Assembly: GCA_028718575.1 (NCBI GenBank)
Contig: JAQULN010000096.1
Span: 1-8,924, forward strand
Direction: 5' to 3'
DNA from: Candidatus Krumholzibacteriia bacterium
GTDB taxonomy: Bacteria; Krumholzibacteriota; Krumholzibacteriia; LZORAL124-64-63
DNA length: 8,924 nt
The position numbers and the translations under genes were made by a program. Shown one piece after another: positions 1-6,683 of this stretch (position 1 is the first letter of the stretch; each line of letters opens with the position of its first letter). The notes below the pieces were generated by a model. The model searched no databases, was not told where the DNA came from, and saw only the letters and a list, made by a program, of their open reading frames with translations.

Positions 1-147
1 CAGGCGGTTCTGCGCTTCCAGTTCGCGGCTGATGCGCAGCGTGTAGGCCGTAATGCCGACCACGATCAGCACGCTGCCCAACAGCAGATAGAGGGTGAAC
101 AACTGCCGCCGCTTCAGGCCGAAGAGACCGCGCGGTAACGGATCCAT
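1..147 (-). CDS. Membrane protein, N-terminal fragment; probable sensor histidine kinase
   Basis: Only the first 49 codons are in the window; the rest lies beyond base 1. The ATG at 147-145 is preceded by a good ribosome binding site (GGGAGG about 5 nt upstream). The peptide begins MDPLPRGLFGLKRRQ and continues into one hydrophobic segment (about residues 16-37, LFTLYLLLGSVLIVVGITAY). A charged juxtamembrane stretch ending SRELEAQNRL follows. A basic cytoplasmic head, one transmembrane helix and a helical linker at the very N-terminus are usual for membrane-bound sensor histidine kinases. No catalytic domain is visible, so that assignment is inference. Other membrane-anchored signalling or chemotaxis proteins would also fit. 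It starts 33 bp after the serS stop on the same strand, so co-transcription with serS is likely. Confidence 0.55.
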   Translation of the reverse strand, partial: MDPLPRGLFGLKRRQLFTLYLLLGSVLIVVGITAYTLRISRELEAQNRL

Positions 148-180
148 GCACGCCTCCCGGCCGCCGGCAGACCGTGCCGG

Positions 181-1440
181 TCAGCCGATCTGTTCGAGGC
201 CGTCGAGGTAGGGGCGCAACACAGCCGGCACGGCGATCTTGCCGTCCGCCGTCTGATAGTTCTCCATGATCGCCACGATCACCCGCGGCAAGGCGAGCGC
301 CGATCCGTTCAGCGTATGCACGTAACCCCTGCCGGTCGGACCCTTCCAGCGAATCTGCGCCCGTCGCGCCTGGAAGTCGCCGAAACAGCTGCAGCTCGAG
401 ACCTCGAGCCACTGGGCCACGCCGGGCGACCAGACCTCCAGGTCGTGGCAGCGAGCGGCGGCGAAGCTGAGATCGCCGCTCGCGAGCAAGACCACCCGGT
501 ACGGCAGATCCAGACGCTGCAGGAGCTTCTCCGCGTCGGCGGTCAGATCCGCCAGCGCCTGGCGCGAGTGGTCGGGATGCGTGAAGTGAACGAGTTCGAC
601 CTTGTGGAACTGATGCATGCGCAACAATCCGCGCGTGTCCTTGCCGGCCGCGCCGGCTTCGCGCCGAAAACAGGGCGAGAACGCGCAGTAGCGCAGCGGC
701 AAGTCGGATTCCGCCAGGGTGCATTCCCGGTGGATGTTGGTGACCGAAACCTCCGCAGTCGGAATCAGATAGAGGTCGTCGTCCACGCAACGGTACATAT
801 CGTCGGCGAGCTTCGGCAGTTGCCCGGTGCCCAGCATCGCTGCCGGGCTGACGAGATAGGGCACGGCCACTTCGACATAGCCCGCCGCGCGGTGAGTGTC
901 CAGAAACCAGTTGATCAACGCGCGCTCGAGCCGGGCCAGATCGCCGCGCAGCAGCGAGAAACCGGAGCCGGACATGCGCGCCGGCGCTTCGGCGTCGAGC
1001 AGACCCAGTTCGGCGCCGAGGTCCCAGTGCGCCAGGGCGGGAAAGGGCAGGCGGCGAAGCTCGCCCCACGTGCGCACCACGACGTTCTGATCCTCGCCAC
1101 CCACCGGCACATCGGGATCGGGCAGGTTGGGAATACGCTCGTACAACTGTTCGACCTCGGCATCGAGGTCCGCCGCGCGGGTCTTCAGTCCCTTCAGCCG
1201 TTCGGTCACCTCGCGCATGCGCGCGATCGCCGGGGCGGTCTCCTCACCGGCTTTCTTCGCCTCACTGATGCGGCGGCTGGCCTGGTTGACCTCGGCCTGC
1301 AACAACTCGGCTTCCTGCAGCGCGGCGCGCCGTTCGGCGTCGAGGCTGTAGTAGGCGGCGATGTCCACCGTTTCGCGCTTGGCAGCAACCGCCGCGGTCA
1401 CCAGATTACGGATTTCGCGCAGGAATTTGCGATCGAGCAC
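181..1440 (-). CDS. serS: Seryl-tRNA synthetase (SerRS)
   Basis: Class II aminoacyl-tRNA synthetase that activates serine with ATP and charges tRNA-Ser (and tRNA-Sec where present) in the cytoplasm. The 419-residue product is a normal length. An N-terminal antiparallel coiled-coil arm that contacts the long variable arm of tRNA-Ser spans about residues 28-108. Motif 1 follows (GYVEVAVPYLVSP, about 187-199), then GTGQLPK (204-210) and the serine-binding TAEV (228-231). Motif 2 is FRREAGAAGKDTRGLLRMHQF (258-278) and motif 3 is NGSALALPRVIVAIMENYQ (378-396). All are hallmark SerRS elements and nothing catalytic looks missing. I chose the GTG at 1440-1438 because AAAGGAAG lies about 7 nt upstream and SerRS proteins typically begin MLDRKFLRE. 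The reading frame stays open to a GTG at 1461, which would add seven residues and sit on top of the binding site. The gene reads leftward from a promoter near 1511-1539, back to back with the pyr operon. Confidence 0.97.
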   Translation of the reverse strand: MLDRKFLREIRNLVTAAVAAKRETVDIAAYYSLDAERRAALQEAELLQAEVNQASRRISEAKKAGEETAPAIARMREVTERLKGLKTRAADLDAEVEQLYERIPNLPDPDVPVGGEDQNVVVRTWGELRRLPFPALAHWDLGAELGLLDAEAPARMSGSGFSLLRGDLARLERALINWFLDTHRAAGYVEVAVPYLVSPAAMLGTGQLPKLADDMYRCVDDDLYLIPTAEVSVTNIHRECTLAESDLPLRYCAFSPCFRREAGAAGKDTRGLLRMHQFHKVELVHFTHPDHSRQALADLTADAEKLLQRLDLPYRVVLLASGDLSFAAARCHDLEVWSPGVAQWLEVSSCSCFGDFQARRAQIRWKGPTGRGYVHTLNGSALALPRVIVAIMENYQTADGKIAVPAVLRPYLDGLEQIG

Positions 1441-1473
1441 GAGGGCTTCCTTTCGGCGCACGACAAGCGCCGT

Positions 1474-1496
1474 CGCCGGGCTTGCAAACCCCGGCG
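1474..1496 (-). other. Stem-loop in the serS leader
   Basis: CGCCGGG (1474-1480) pairs perfectly with CCCGGCG (1490-1496) around a 9-nt loop. The hairpin would lie in the roughly 60-nt untranslated leader of serS, between the predicted transcription start near 1504 and the GTG at 1440. It could affect mRNA stability or expression. A 7-bp GC stem is not rare in DNA this GC-rich, so a function is only a possibility. No T-box features (specifier loop, TGG-containing T-box sequence, terminator) are present. Confidence 0.3.
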
Positions 1497-1510
1497 CCGG
1501 CTGCTAGAAC
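1482..1510 (+). promoter_or_regulatory. Probable sigma70 promoter of the pyrF-pyrE-glycosyltransferase operon
   Basis: A -35 box TTGCAA (1482-1487) is followed after 17 nt by a -10 box TAGAAC (1505-1510), each 4/6 to consensus. The start would be near 1517, with a leader of about 54 nt before pyrF. TATAAA at 1513-1518 is an alternative -10 box, but it has no -35 at proper spacing. The leader shows no obvious attenuator such as a terminator hairpin with a U-tract, so how pyrimidine levels might regulate it is not visible. Confidence 0.42.
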
Positions 1511-1539
1511 GGTATAAACAACGCTCCCGGCAGCGGCAA
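1511..1539 (-). promoter_or_regulatory. Probable sigma70 promoter of serS
   Basis: Read on the minus strand, a -35 box TTGCCG (1539-1534) is separated by exactly 17 nt from a -10 box TATACC (1516-1511). Each matches 4 of 6 consensus positions. Transcription would begin near 1504 and give a leader of about 64 nt before the serS GTG. The -10 box abuts that of the rightward promoter. Assigned by pattern only. Confidence 0.5.
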
Positions 1540-1570
1540 GGCAAATCGCCGCCTCCCTGGAAAGGACCGC

Positions 1571-2323
1571 ATGCACCGCGACGACCTGCTGGCTGATCTG
1601 CGCCGGCTGCCTGCCGGCGACCGTGTCATCACCGCCCTGGACGTGCCGACCGCCGAGGCTGCCGTCGCACTGGCCGGGCGGCTCGGCGAACGCGCGCGTT
1701 TTGTCAAGGTCGGTCTCGAACTCTTCACAGCAGCCGGCCCCCTGGTGGTGCAGTTGCTGCGGGGGCAAGGCAAGCTGGTGTTTCTGGACTTGAAGTTCAA
1801 CGACATCCCGAACACCGTGGCCGCTGCGGCGCGAGCTGCTGCCCGGCTGGACGTGGCCATGCTGACGATCCACGCCGCGTGCGGCCGCGCTGCGATGACC
1901 GCCGCGGCCGCCGCCCTCGCCGAAACCGCCGCCGCGGCCGGCGGCCGGCGGCCGGCTTTGCTCGCAGTGACGGTATTGACCAGCCTGGGCCCGGCTGAGC
2001 TGGCCGAGACGTCGGCGGCCGGCGATACGGTCGCGGCGCGGGTTCAACGGCTGGCCCGACTGGCCTGGGACAGCGGCTGTGACGGCGTCGTCTGTGCGGC
2101 CGCCGACCTGCCCGCGCTGCGCGGCGACCTGGGCCGGCAGCCGCTCGCGGTCACGCCGGGGATCCGGCCGGCCGGCGCAGACGTGCAGGACCAGAAACGC
2201 GTGGCTACGCCCGGCAACGCCCGCCGGGACGGCGCCGATTTCTTGGTCGTCGGCAGGCCCATCACCCAGGCCGAGGACCCGGCCCGGGCCCACGCCGCCT
2301 TGACAGCGGAGTTGGAGGTTTGA
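1571..2323 (+). CDS. pyrF: Orotidine 5'-phosphate decarboxylase
   Basis: Catalyses the last step of de novo pyrimidine synthesis, OMP to UMP plus CO2, in the cytoplasm. At 250 residues it has the usual bacterial length for this TIM-barrel enzyme. The N-terminal strand ITALDVPT (20-27) is typical. The catalytic charge network is intact: K46 in FVKVGLELF, and D73, K75 and D78 in FLDLKFNDIPNTV. Phosphate-binding elements follow as VTPGIRP (194-200), DQKRVATPGNA (207-217) and VVGRPIT (226-232). The usual His of DLKFHD is Asn here, a residue outside the catalytic set. A helix around residues 109-124 is an alanine-rich, low-complexity stretch encoded by GCC/GCG runs. The ATG at 1571 follows AAGGA by 4 nt (GGAAAGGA overall). 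The stop is 2 nt before the pyrE start, so the two are co-translated from one message. Confidence 0.96.
   Translation: MHRDDLLADLRRLPAGDRVITALDVPTAEAAVALAGRLGERARFVKVGLELFTAAGPLVVQLLRGQGKLVFLDLKFNDIPNTVAAAARAAARLDVAMLTIHAACGRAAMTAAAAALAETAAAAGGRRPALLAVTVLTSLGPAELAETSAAGDTVAARVQRLARLAWDSGCDGVVCAAADLPALRGDLGRQPLAVTPGIRPAGADVQDQKRVATPGNARRDGADFLVVGRPITQAEDPARAHAALTAELEV
2314..2318 (+). promoter_or_regulatory. Ribosome binding site that sets the pyrE start
   Basis: GGAGG lies inside the last codons of pyrF. It is 7 nt from the GTG at 2326, the ideal distance, but only 1 nt from the in-frame TTG at 2320. This favours GTG 2326 as the pyrE start and couples its translation to pyrF termination. Confidence 0.75.
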
Positions 2324-2325
2324 CC

Positions 2326-2898
2326 GTGACTCAGAGCGAAGTCCTGGAGTTGATGACGGAACTGGGCGCTCTGCACAAGGGGCATTTCCTGCTCAGCAGC
2401 GGCCTGCACAGCGACACCTATTTCCAGTGCGCCCGCCTGCTGCAGTATCCGGACCTGGCCAAGGAACTGGGCGCGGCCATCGCCTCTCGCTTTCACGGCG
2501 AGACCTACGATATCGTGGTCAGCCCGGCGCTGGGAGGCATCTTGATCGGCCACGAAGTCGCCCGTGCGCTCGGGCGACGCTTCATCTTCACCGAACGCCA
2601 GGACGGCGTCATGTGCCTGCGCCGCGGATTCGCCGTCGAGCGCGGCGACAAGACGCTCGTTGTCGAAGATGTGGTCACCCGCGGCACCTCGATCCGCGAG
2701 GTCTGCCAGACGGTGGAGACCGCCGGCGGCGTGGTCACCGGGTTGGGCGCCATCGTCGATCGCACTGGCGCGACGGCGGACCTGCCGCACCCGCTGCAAG
2801 CGCTGGCGCGCGTCGAAGTCCAGACCTGGGAGCCGGCCGCCTGTCCATTGTGCCGCCAGGGCCTTGCCGTGGTGAAACCCGGCAGCAGGGGCAACTAG
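2326..2898 (+). CDS. pyrE: Orotate phosphoribosyltransferase
   Basis: Transfers phosphoribosyl from PRPP to orotate to give OMP, which the upstream pyrF product decarboxylates. The 190-residue protein is the shorter bacterial PyrE type, with SSGLHSDTYFQ near the N-terminus (24-34), the mobile catalytic loop DGVMCLRRGF (93-102), and the PRPP motif TLVVEDVVTRGTS (110-122). The C-terminal tail is AACPLCRQGLAVVKPGS (171-187), a Cys-x-x-Cys ending that I recall from PyrE of several non-enteric lineages. The PRPP loop reads TRGTS where TTGGS or TAGTA is more usual, so an Arg sits in the phosphate-binding turn. The two acidic residues before it (E114, D115) are intact and activity is expected. The GTG start is set by the GGAGG at 2314-2318. 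The TAG stop shares its G with the start of the next gene. Confidence 0.96.
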   Translation: MTQSEVLELMTELGALHKGHFLLSSGLHSDTYFQCARLLQYPDLAKELGAAIASRFHGETYDIVVSPALGGILIGHEVARALGRRFIFTERQDGVMCLRRGFAVERGDKTLVVEDVVTRGTSIREVCQTVETAGGVVTGLGAIVDRTGATADLPHPLQALARVEVQTWEPAACPLCRQGLAVVKPGSRGN

Positions 2899-4382
2899 TG
2901 CGTCCCGCTGCGCTCGTCCTCGGCGCTGGGCTCGTGTTCGCCGCCGCGTGGCTCAATCTGTATCCGCCAGTGCCGCAGTCCCCGACCGGCGACGTCTTCA
3001 CCAGCCTGAGCACGGCCCGTCATCTCGACCGGGGCGACGGCCTCCTGAACGACACGATCTATCCCCTGTTCACCGCCTATCCCTGGGGCCGGGACGCGCC
3101 CCAACCGTTGCTGCACCGGCCGCCCGGTCTGGCGGTGCTGCTGCTGCCGGCCTGGTGGCTGGCCGGCCGGGATGTTGTCCGCGCCGAAGCCATGGTCCGC
3201 CCGGTGATGCTCGCCGTGCTGGTCCTTTTGGTCTGGCTAGGTGTGTGGACACTGCAACACAGACGGCTCGGGCATGCGGCGCCAGCGTGGTTGCTGCTGC
3301 TGCTGTTCAGTCCGCTGCTGGCGCTGGCGGTGCATTGGGGATGGGGCGAGATCCCGTCCGCGGCGCTGTTGCTTGCGCTGTGGCTGCGGCTGCGTTGGTC
3401 CGGCCCCGCCGACCTTTCGCTGCGCTGGACGGCCGGCTTCGCCCTGCTGGCTGGAGTGTTGGCCCTGATGCGCAGCGATCTGCTCTGGGTGCCGTGCGGG
3501 TGGTGGTTCTGCGCCGCGGTCTGCGACCGGCGACGGCGCTGGCGACGCGTCGCGATACGCACCGCGCTCGCCGCCGTTGTCGGCGTGGTCGTGCTGGCGC
3601 CTTGGTGGCTGCACGTCCACCGTCACACCGGGTCGTTCCTCGCGAACCCGCTCACCGACGCGGTCCAGATCGACACGTCCACCCACTGGTGGGATTATCC
3701 AATGCTGCGCAGCCGCACGCCGCTCCCACTCGGGGAGAACATCGCCGCGCATCCCAATCAGGCCGCCCTGAGAATCTGCGCCGGTATTCGCATGTACACC
3801 AGGACCCTGGGACACTGGCTGCCCTGGCTCGTCTGGGCGGCGTGCATCGGGCTGTGGTACCTGAGATCGCGGCGGCGCACGCGGCGAGGATATGGCGCGG
3901 CGCGGGCCATGGGGCCGCCGGGGCTGCTGGCCGCGACGCTCTGCCTGCTGGTGCTGCAATATGCGTTCTTCTCGCAAGAAACACGGCACCTGTTGCCGCT
4001 CTTGCCCTTGTTTGCCTGGGAAGCGGTCGTGCTCGGCGACGAGGTATTGCGCCGCCGTCGGCACGGGCCGCTGGCGCGCGGCGCGGCGCTGGCCGCAGTC
4101 GCCGCGGTCGCGCTGCTGGTGACCCCGGCTCGGTTAGGCGGCGAGGCCGGCAACGTCGCGGCCGCCAAGGCCAGTCAAGACCGGGTCGCTCTGGTCGTGC
4201 AGGCAAGCGCTGCCCTGCCGCCCGGTCCGGTCTTCAGCGACAGCGCGATCGTGCCGTGGCGCCTGGACCGGCCCTACATCTGGAACCCGTTCAACGACGC
4301 CATCGAAGCCGAGATCCGCGAGGCCATGCCGGCGCTGCGGGACGCGCCTTGGGTGCGCCTGCCGCCGCCCGAGCAGCAGTGA
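2898..4382 (+). CDS. GT-C-type integral membrane glycosyltransferase (ArnT/PMT-like)
   Basis: A 494-residue polytopic membrane protein with roughly ten hydrophobic segments, the first at residues 4-20. The layout matches GT-C glycosyltransferases, which move sugars from polyprenyl-phosphate donors onto lipids or proteins outside the inner membrane. After the first helix comes a loop with Gly-Asp (31-32), where the family places its catalytic acidic residue. LLHRPPGLAVLLLP (71-84) then corresponds to the family's RPP-LYP region. WGWGEIPSA (147-155), RSDLLWVP and a late ETRHLLPLLPLF segment are also typical. The C-terminal 100 residues include a soluble tail. Neither donor nor acceptor can be read from sequence. 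The GTG at 2898 overlaps the pyrE stop (TAGTG) with only a weak GGGG upstream, so translational coupling is likely. A sugar-transfer gene in a UMP operon is unusual, but the link may be one of convenience only. Confidence 0.72.
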   Translation: MRPAALVLGAGLVFAAAWLNLYPPVPQSPTGDVFTSLSTARHLDRGDGLLNDTIYPLFTAYPWGRDAPQPLLHRPPGLAVLLLPAWWLAGRDVVRAEAMVRPVMLAVLVLLVWLGVWTLQHRRLGHAAPAWLLLLLFSPLLALAVHWGWGEIPSAALLLALWLRLRWSGPADLSLRWTAGFALLAGVLALMRSDLLWVPCGWWFCAAVCDRRRRWRRVAIRTALAAVVGVVVLAPWWLHVHRHTGSFLANPLTDAVQIDTSTHWWDYPMLRSRTPLPLGENIAAHPNQAALRICAGIRMYTRTLGHWLPWLVWAACIGLWYLRSRRRTRRGYGAARAMGPPGLLAATLCLLVLQYAFFSQETRHLLPLLPLFAWEAVVLGDEVLRRRRHGPLARGAALAAVAAVALLVTPARLGGEAGNVAAAKASQDRVALVVQASAALPPGPVFSDSAIVPWRLDRPYIWNPFNDAIEAEIREAMPALRDAPWVRLPPPEQQ

Positions 4383-4399
4383 CCGGGCGAACCCGGTCA
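4380..4399. terminator. Symmetric stem-loop between convergent genes, likely bidirectional terminator
   Basis: TGACCGGG (4380-4387) and CCCGGTCA (4392-4399) form a perfect 8-bp stem around CGAA, which reads UUCG on the other strand. The stem begins with the glycosyltransferase's own TGA stop and lies 20 bp beyond the stop of the convergent Wzi-like gene. No U-tract follows on either strand, so it may act as a Rho-assisted stop or as a 3'-end stabiliser rather than a classical intrinsic terminator. Confidence 0.55.
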
Positions 4400-4418
4400 G
4401 ACTGAAGCGTCGTCCGCG

Positions 4419-6050
4419 TTAGAAATCGCGGACAATCTGCGCGACCAGCCAATCCGCGCAAGCCAGGCCGGCGGTTTCCCTGATCCAGCCCGCCCGTAGC
4501 TGCCACCCTGACCGCGCCGGCGCCGCCGCGCGCCGCCAGCTCACCGTCCATTCCCGCAGTTCCGCGCTGACCGGCAGGCCGCGCGTTCGCTCCCAACGCG
4601 CCAGGCGCGTCCGCAGCTCCCACTCCGTGCGCGCCTGTCCGGTTCGGACCCGCACCACCGCGGTCCAGGCCTTCGCTCCTCCCCCCAGCGGATGACCCAG
4701 GACCACGTGGTCGTTGGTGTATGCCTCGGTGAAACCCTGGTTGCCATACCAAAGCACGCTGGAGTGCCATGTTTGCAGGTACTGCAGGCCGACATCCCAG
4801 TATTCGTCCAACAGTTCCGCGCCGGCCAGCGACGCTGGGGCGGCGATCTCCGGCAGCAAAGGCAAGGTGTCGTGCGGCCGGAAATCTTCTCCACCGTACT
4901 CCCACCACAAACGCCCGGCCGCGCTCGGCAGCACAGACCACGGCGCCGAGCGGAAGCGCCACTCCATACCGAGACTGAAGAGCCGGTCGGTGATCGGACC
5001 GCGTTCGACCTCGTTCCATGTCGTACCAAGGCGCGGGAAGTTGACCTGTAGCAGGTCCGCCCAGAGGGATTCACCGGTGCGCGGCGCCGCCAGCGCGGCG
5101 TGGGTCACGGTCGTCCTCCACCACGAGGTGTGATTCCAGGCCAGCAACCACTGGCAAAACAGAGGCGTCGCGCGGCGCTCATGCCGGCCCCATTCATCGC
5201 GGTACTGCACGGTCTGGGCCGAGGTCCAGCCGGCGCGCACGAGCAAATGCGAAGGCGCCAGGGGCCGAAGCGCGCCGGACCAGGCGAACGGCGACGTTCG
5301 TCGCGCCACGAGCTGCGGCAGGCTGGCGGCGTGGCTCGTCAACGTCAGTCCATCGCCGTCGAGACCGATGCCCACCGCCGCGGGAAAGACCCCCGCAGTG
5401 ATCGCCCAGCGGCCGAGGCTCGCGCCGATCACGGCCCGCGGCAACGTCAGTTGCCACGGCGGATCCTCGCGCCGCGCCAGACCGGCGGCATAGGGACCGG
5501 CGGGCGGCGGCCAATCCTGGTACGTCAGCGCCGCGGGTAATGCCGAGCGGTTCGTGGCGAGCGGTCCGGCCAGCCGCAGCGTGATCGCCGCCCAGAAGGG
5601 GCCGCCGGCCAGCGTCAGATCGGGCTCCAAGGCGAGCAGCAATCCTCGTCCGCGCAGCCCCGCTTCGCCGGTGATCTGACCGCCGGGACCCAGTTCATGC
5701 AAGGCGAGGCGCCCTCCCACATGCGCGTGCAAGGGAACGGCCGCGCAGGAACACGAGTCCCAGCGCCACAATCCTTTCGCGTCGTTGCGCGCGCCACCCG
5801 CCAGCCGGCGCATCTCGCCCGCCGAGATCGGCTGATACGGCGCAATGAAAACGCCGTCTAAAAGAGCTAGACGGCGCAACGCCGCCCATTCCAGGCGGCG
5901 GTTATCAGGTTCGCAAGCGGCGGGCAGTGGGCCGTTTCCCGGGTCGTCGGCAGCCGCGTCGAACCCGCCGGCCCCGACGCTGCCGGCGTCGCCGAGCGTG
6001 AGCGCGAACAAGAGCGAGATGACCAGGCGCCGGCAGCGCGACGGTATCAG
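4419..6050 (-). CDS. Wzi-like outer-membrane beta-barrel protein (capsule assembly family)
   Basis: A 543-residue secreted protein. The start IPSRCRR followed by LVISLLFALTL looks like a signal peptide, with cleavage plausible after VGA (about residue 27). An N-terminal stretch, EWAALRRLALLDGVFIAPYQPISAGEMRRL (54-83), and a long run of alternating short strands match the layout of Wzi-family barrels. The strongest signature is the late segment AYTNDHVVLGHPLG (443-456), close to the family's YTHxGxVLGHPLG. Before it comes LWWEYGGEDF (381-390), resembling the family's acidic strand. The protein ends in Phe (VAQIVRDF), as many outer-membrane barrels do. E. coli Wzi anchors capsule polysaccharide at the cell surface; here the substrate is unknown and may be another glycan. 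There is no ATG or GTG start in a sensible place. The best candidate is CTG at 6050, overlapping the TGA of the upstream gene (CTGA). A TTG at 6011 would cut the signal peptide short. Confidence 0.65.
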   Translation of the reverse strand: MIPSRCRRLVISLLFALTLGDAGSVGAGGFDAAADDPGNGPLPAACEPDNRRLEWAALRRLALLDGVFIAPYQPISAGEMRRLAGGARNDAKGLWRWDSCSCAAVPLHAHVGGRLALHELGPGGQITGEAGLRGRGLLLALEPDLTLAGGPFWAAITLRLAGPLATNRSALPAALTYQDWPPPAGPYAAGLARREDPPWQLTLPRAVIGASLGRWAITAGVFPAAVGIGLDGDGLTLTSHAASLPQLVARRTSPFAWSGALRPLAPSHLLVRAGWTSAQTVQYRDEWGRHERRATPLFCQWLLAWNHTSWWRTTVTHAALAAPRTGESLWADLLQVNFPRLGTTWNEVERGPITDRLFSLGMEWRFRSAPWSVLPSAAGRLWWEYGGEDFRPHDTLPLLPEIAAPASLAGAELLDEYWDVGLQYLQTWHSSVLWYGNQGFTEAYTNDHVVLGHPLGGGAKAWTAVVRVRTGQARTEWELRTRLARWERTRGLPVSAELREWTVSWRRAAAPARSGWQLRAGWIRETAGLACADWLVAQIVRDF

Positions 6051-6310
6051 GCCAGGAAGAAACAGACCACCCCGGCGAGGATCCAGACAGGAGCGAGCAC
6101 CAGCAACACCAACGGGGCCACCGCGCCGAGCACCAGGCCGACCAGCAGCAACAGGGGCAGCCCGATCACCAGGGCCAGCAGACCGTGGGTTAGCCAGAGG
6201 ACGAGCTTCAGCGGCAGCAGAACCAGCGTAAAGACCAGCTTCAGCAGGCCCAACACCAGCGAGCCGACGATGATCAGAGCGATCATGGCCACGATAACTT
6301 CCAGGAACAT
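6047..6310 (-). CDS. Small hydrophobic membrane protein of unknown function
   Basis: An 87-residue protein made almost entirely of hydrophobic segments: about residues 3-37, 38-58 and 60-86. The only charged or polar breaks are around KLVFTLVLLPLKLVLWLTHG. Two or three membrane helices are likely, with no recognisable catalytic residues. It has the best ribosome binding site in the window (AGAGGAGG, about 8 nt before the ATG at 6310), so translation should be strong despite the lack of a known family. Its TGA overlaps the apparent CTG start of the Wzi-like gene. It may therefore serve mainly as the translational lead for that gene, or its product may work with the barrel in the envelope. I do not recognise a named family. 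Similar small hydrophobic open frames are often annotated as hypothetical proteins. Confidence 0.75.
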   Translation of the reverse strand: MFLEVIVAMIALIIVGSLVLGLLKLVFTLVLLPLKLVLWLTHGLLALVIGLPLLLLVGLVLGAVAPLVLLVLAPVWILAGVVCFFLA

Positions 6311-6476
6311 GGCGCTGCCTCCTCTTCGATCTGACCGGCTTGCGGCCGACGTGCTGGTGGCTAGGTCTTACGCCGCAGCCCGCCCTGGGTTTCACGGCGC
6401 CGGGATTTCGACCAAGCGTAGGCCATACCCGGATCCGCGCCCAAATATTCGGATTCTCCAGGCGTGACACATTTAG

Positions 6477-6507
6477 TTGCATTATGGGCTCTTTTTTGTG
6501 TTATAAT
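6477..6507 (+). promoter_or_regulatory. Candidate rightward sigma70 promoter in AT-rich island
   Basis: TTGCAT (6477-6482) and a perfect TATAAT (6502-6507) are separated by 19 nt, slightly long, with a T-run in the spacer. Transcription would start near 6514 and run toward the 3' end of the leftward M16 gene. No clear coding gene lies downstream, so the product could be a short RNA ending near the stem-loop at 6628-6657, or nothing. Confidence 0.35.
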
Positions 6508-6627
6508 TCTAGTGGCTGCTTCTTTGGTGACATTCCGGACCTCATGGAACGCGCGCTATTCCTCCAAGCTGTTCGGACGGACCTTGAAGCAGCCTTATCA
6601 TGTCCAGCCCCTCCGCCCGGATAGACC

Positions 6628-6657
6628 GGCGGGCGACGCCCGGAAGCGCCGCCCGCC
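6628..6657. terminator. Strong GC stem-loop downstream of the M16 gene
   Basis: GGCGGGCG (6628-6635) pairs with CGCCCGCC (6650-6657). After one A/C mismatch, CGC (6637-6639) pairs with GCG (6646-6648) around a 6-nt loop. It lies 26 bp past the M16 stop codon in that gene's direction. No U-tract follows on either strand. The position suggests a transcript end or 3' stabiliser, possibly used from both directions. Confidence 0.5.
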
Positions 6658-6683
6658 ATCCACCTCCAGAGCCAGACCGAAGT

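Larger units (their letters stand above)
6311..6683. other. 373-bp region without a convincing gene; AT-rich island and stem-loop
   Basis: No well-supported gene lies here. Bases 6471-6510 contain only 11 G or C out of 40, against a strongly GC-rich background, and hold a promoter-like sequence. A plus-strand open frame 6464-6694 (76 codons, GTG start, no good ribosome binding site) begins with a hydrophobic stretch and ends in a Pro/Arg-rich tail, overlapping the end of the M16 gene by 11 bp. T-rich DNA naturally encodes hydrophobic residues, so I do not call it a gene. The minus-strand promoter for the 6310 gene should lie in this region. CATAAT at 6484-6479 (minus strand) could be its -10 box, but no good -35 box accompanies it. 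Confidence 0.5.

Noticed and set aside
1441..1504. T-box riboswitch in the serS leader
   Set aside because: The leader is only about 64 nt and lacks a T-box sequence, specifier loop or terminator.
316..1596. 426-codon plus-strand open frame across serS
   Set aside because: It lies opposite the well-conserved serS coding sequence and its product is Arg/Gln/Gly-rich with no recognisable domain. It is a GC-rich antisense shadow.
1895..1960. GCC/GGC-rich repeat in pyrF as a mobile or regulatory repeat
   Set aside because: It stays in frame and encodes an Ala/Gly-rich helix in the usual place of the enzyme. It reflects codon bias in GC-rich DNA.
2427..2897. Extension of the glycosyltransferase frame to 2427 inside pyrE
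   Set aside because: The added residues are an out-of-frame reading of pyrE. The GTG at 2898 gives a normal first transmembrane helix.
6051..6482. N-terminal extension of the Wzi-like frame to ATG 6482
   Set aside because: The extra 144 residues are Arg/Pro/Gly-rich, overlap the small membrane gene in another frame, and would bury the signal peptide inside the protein.
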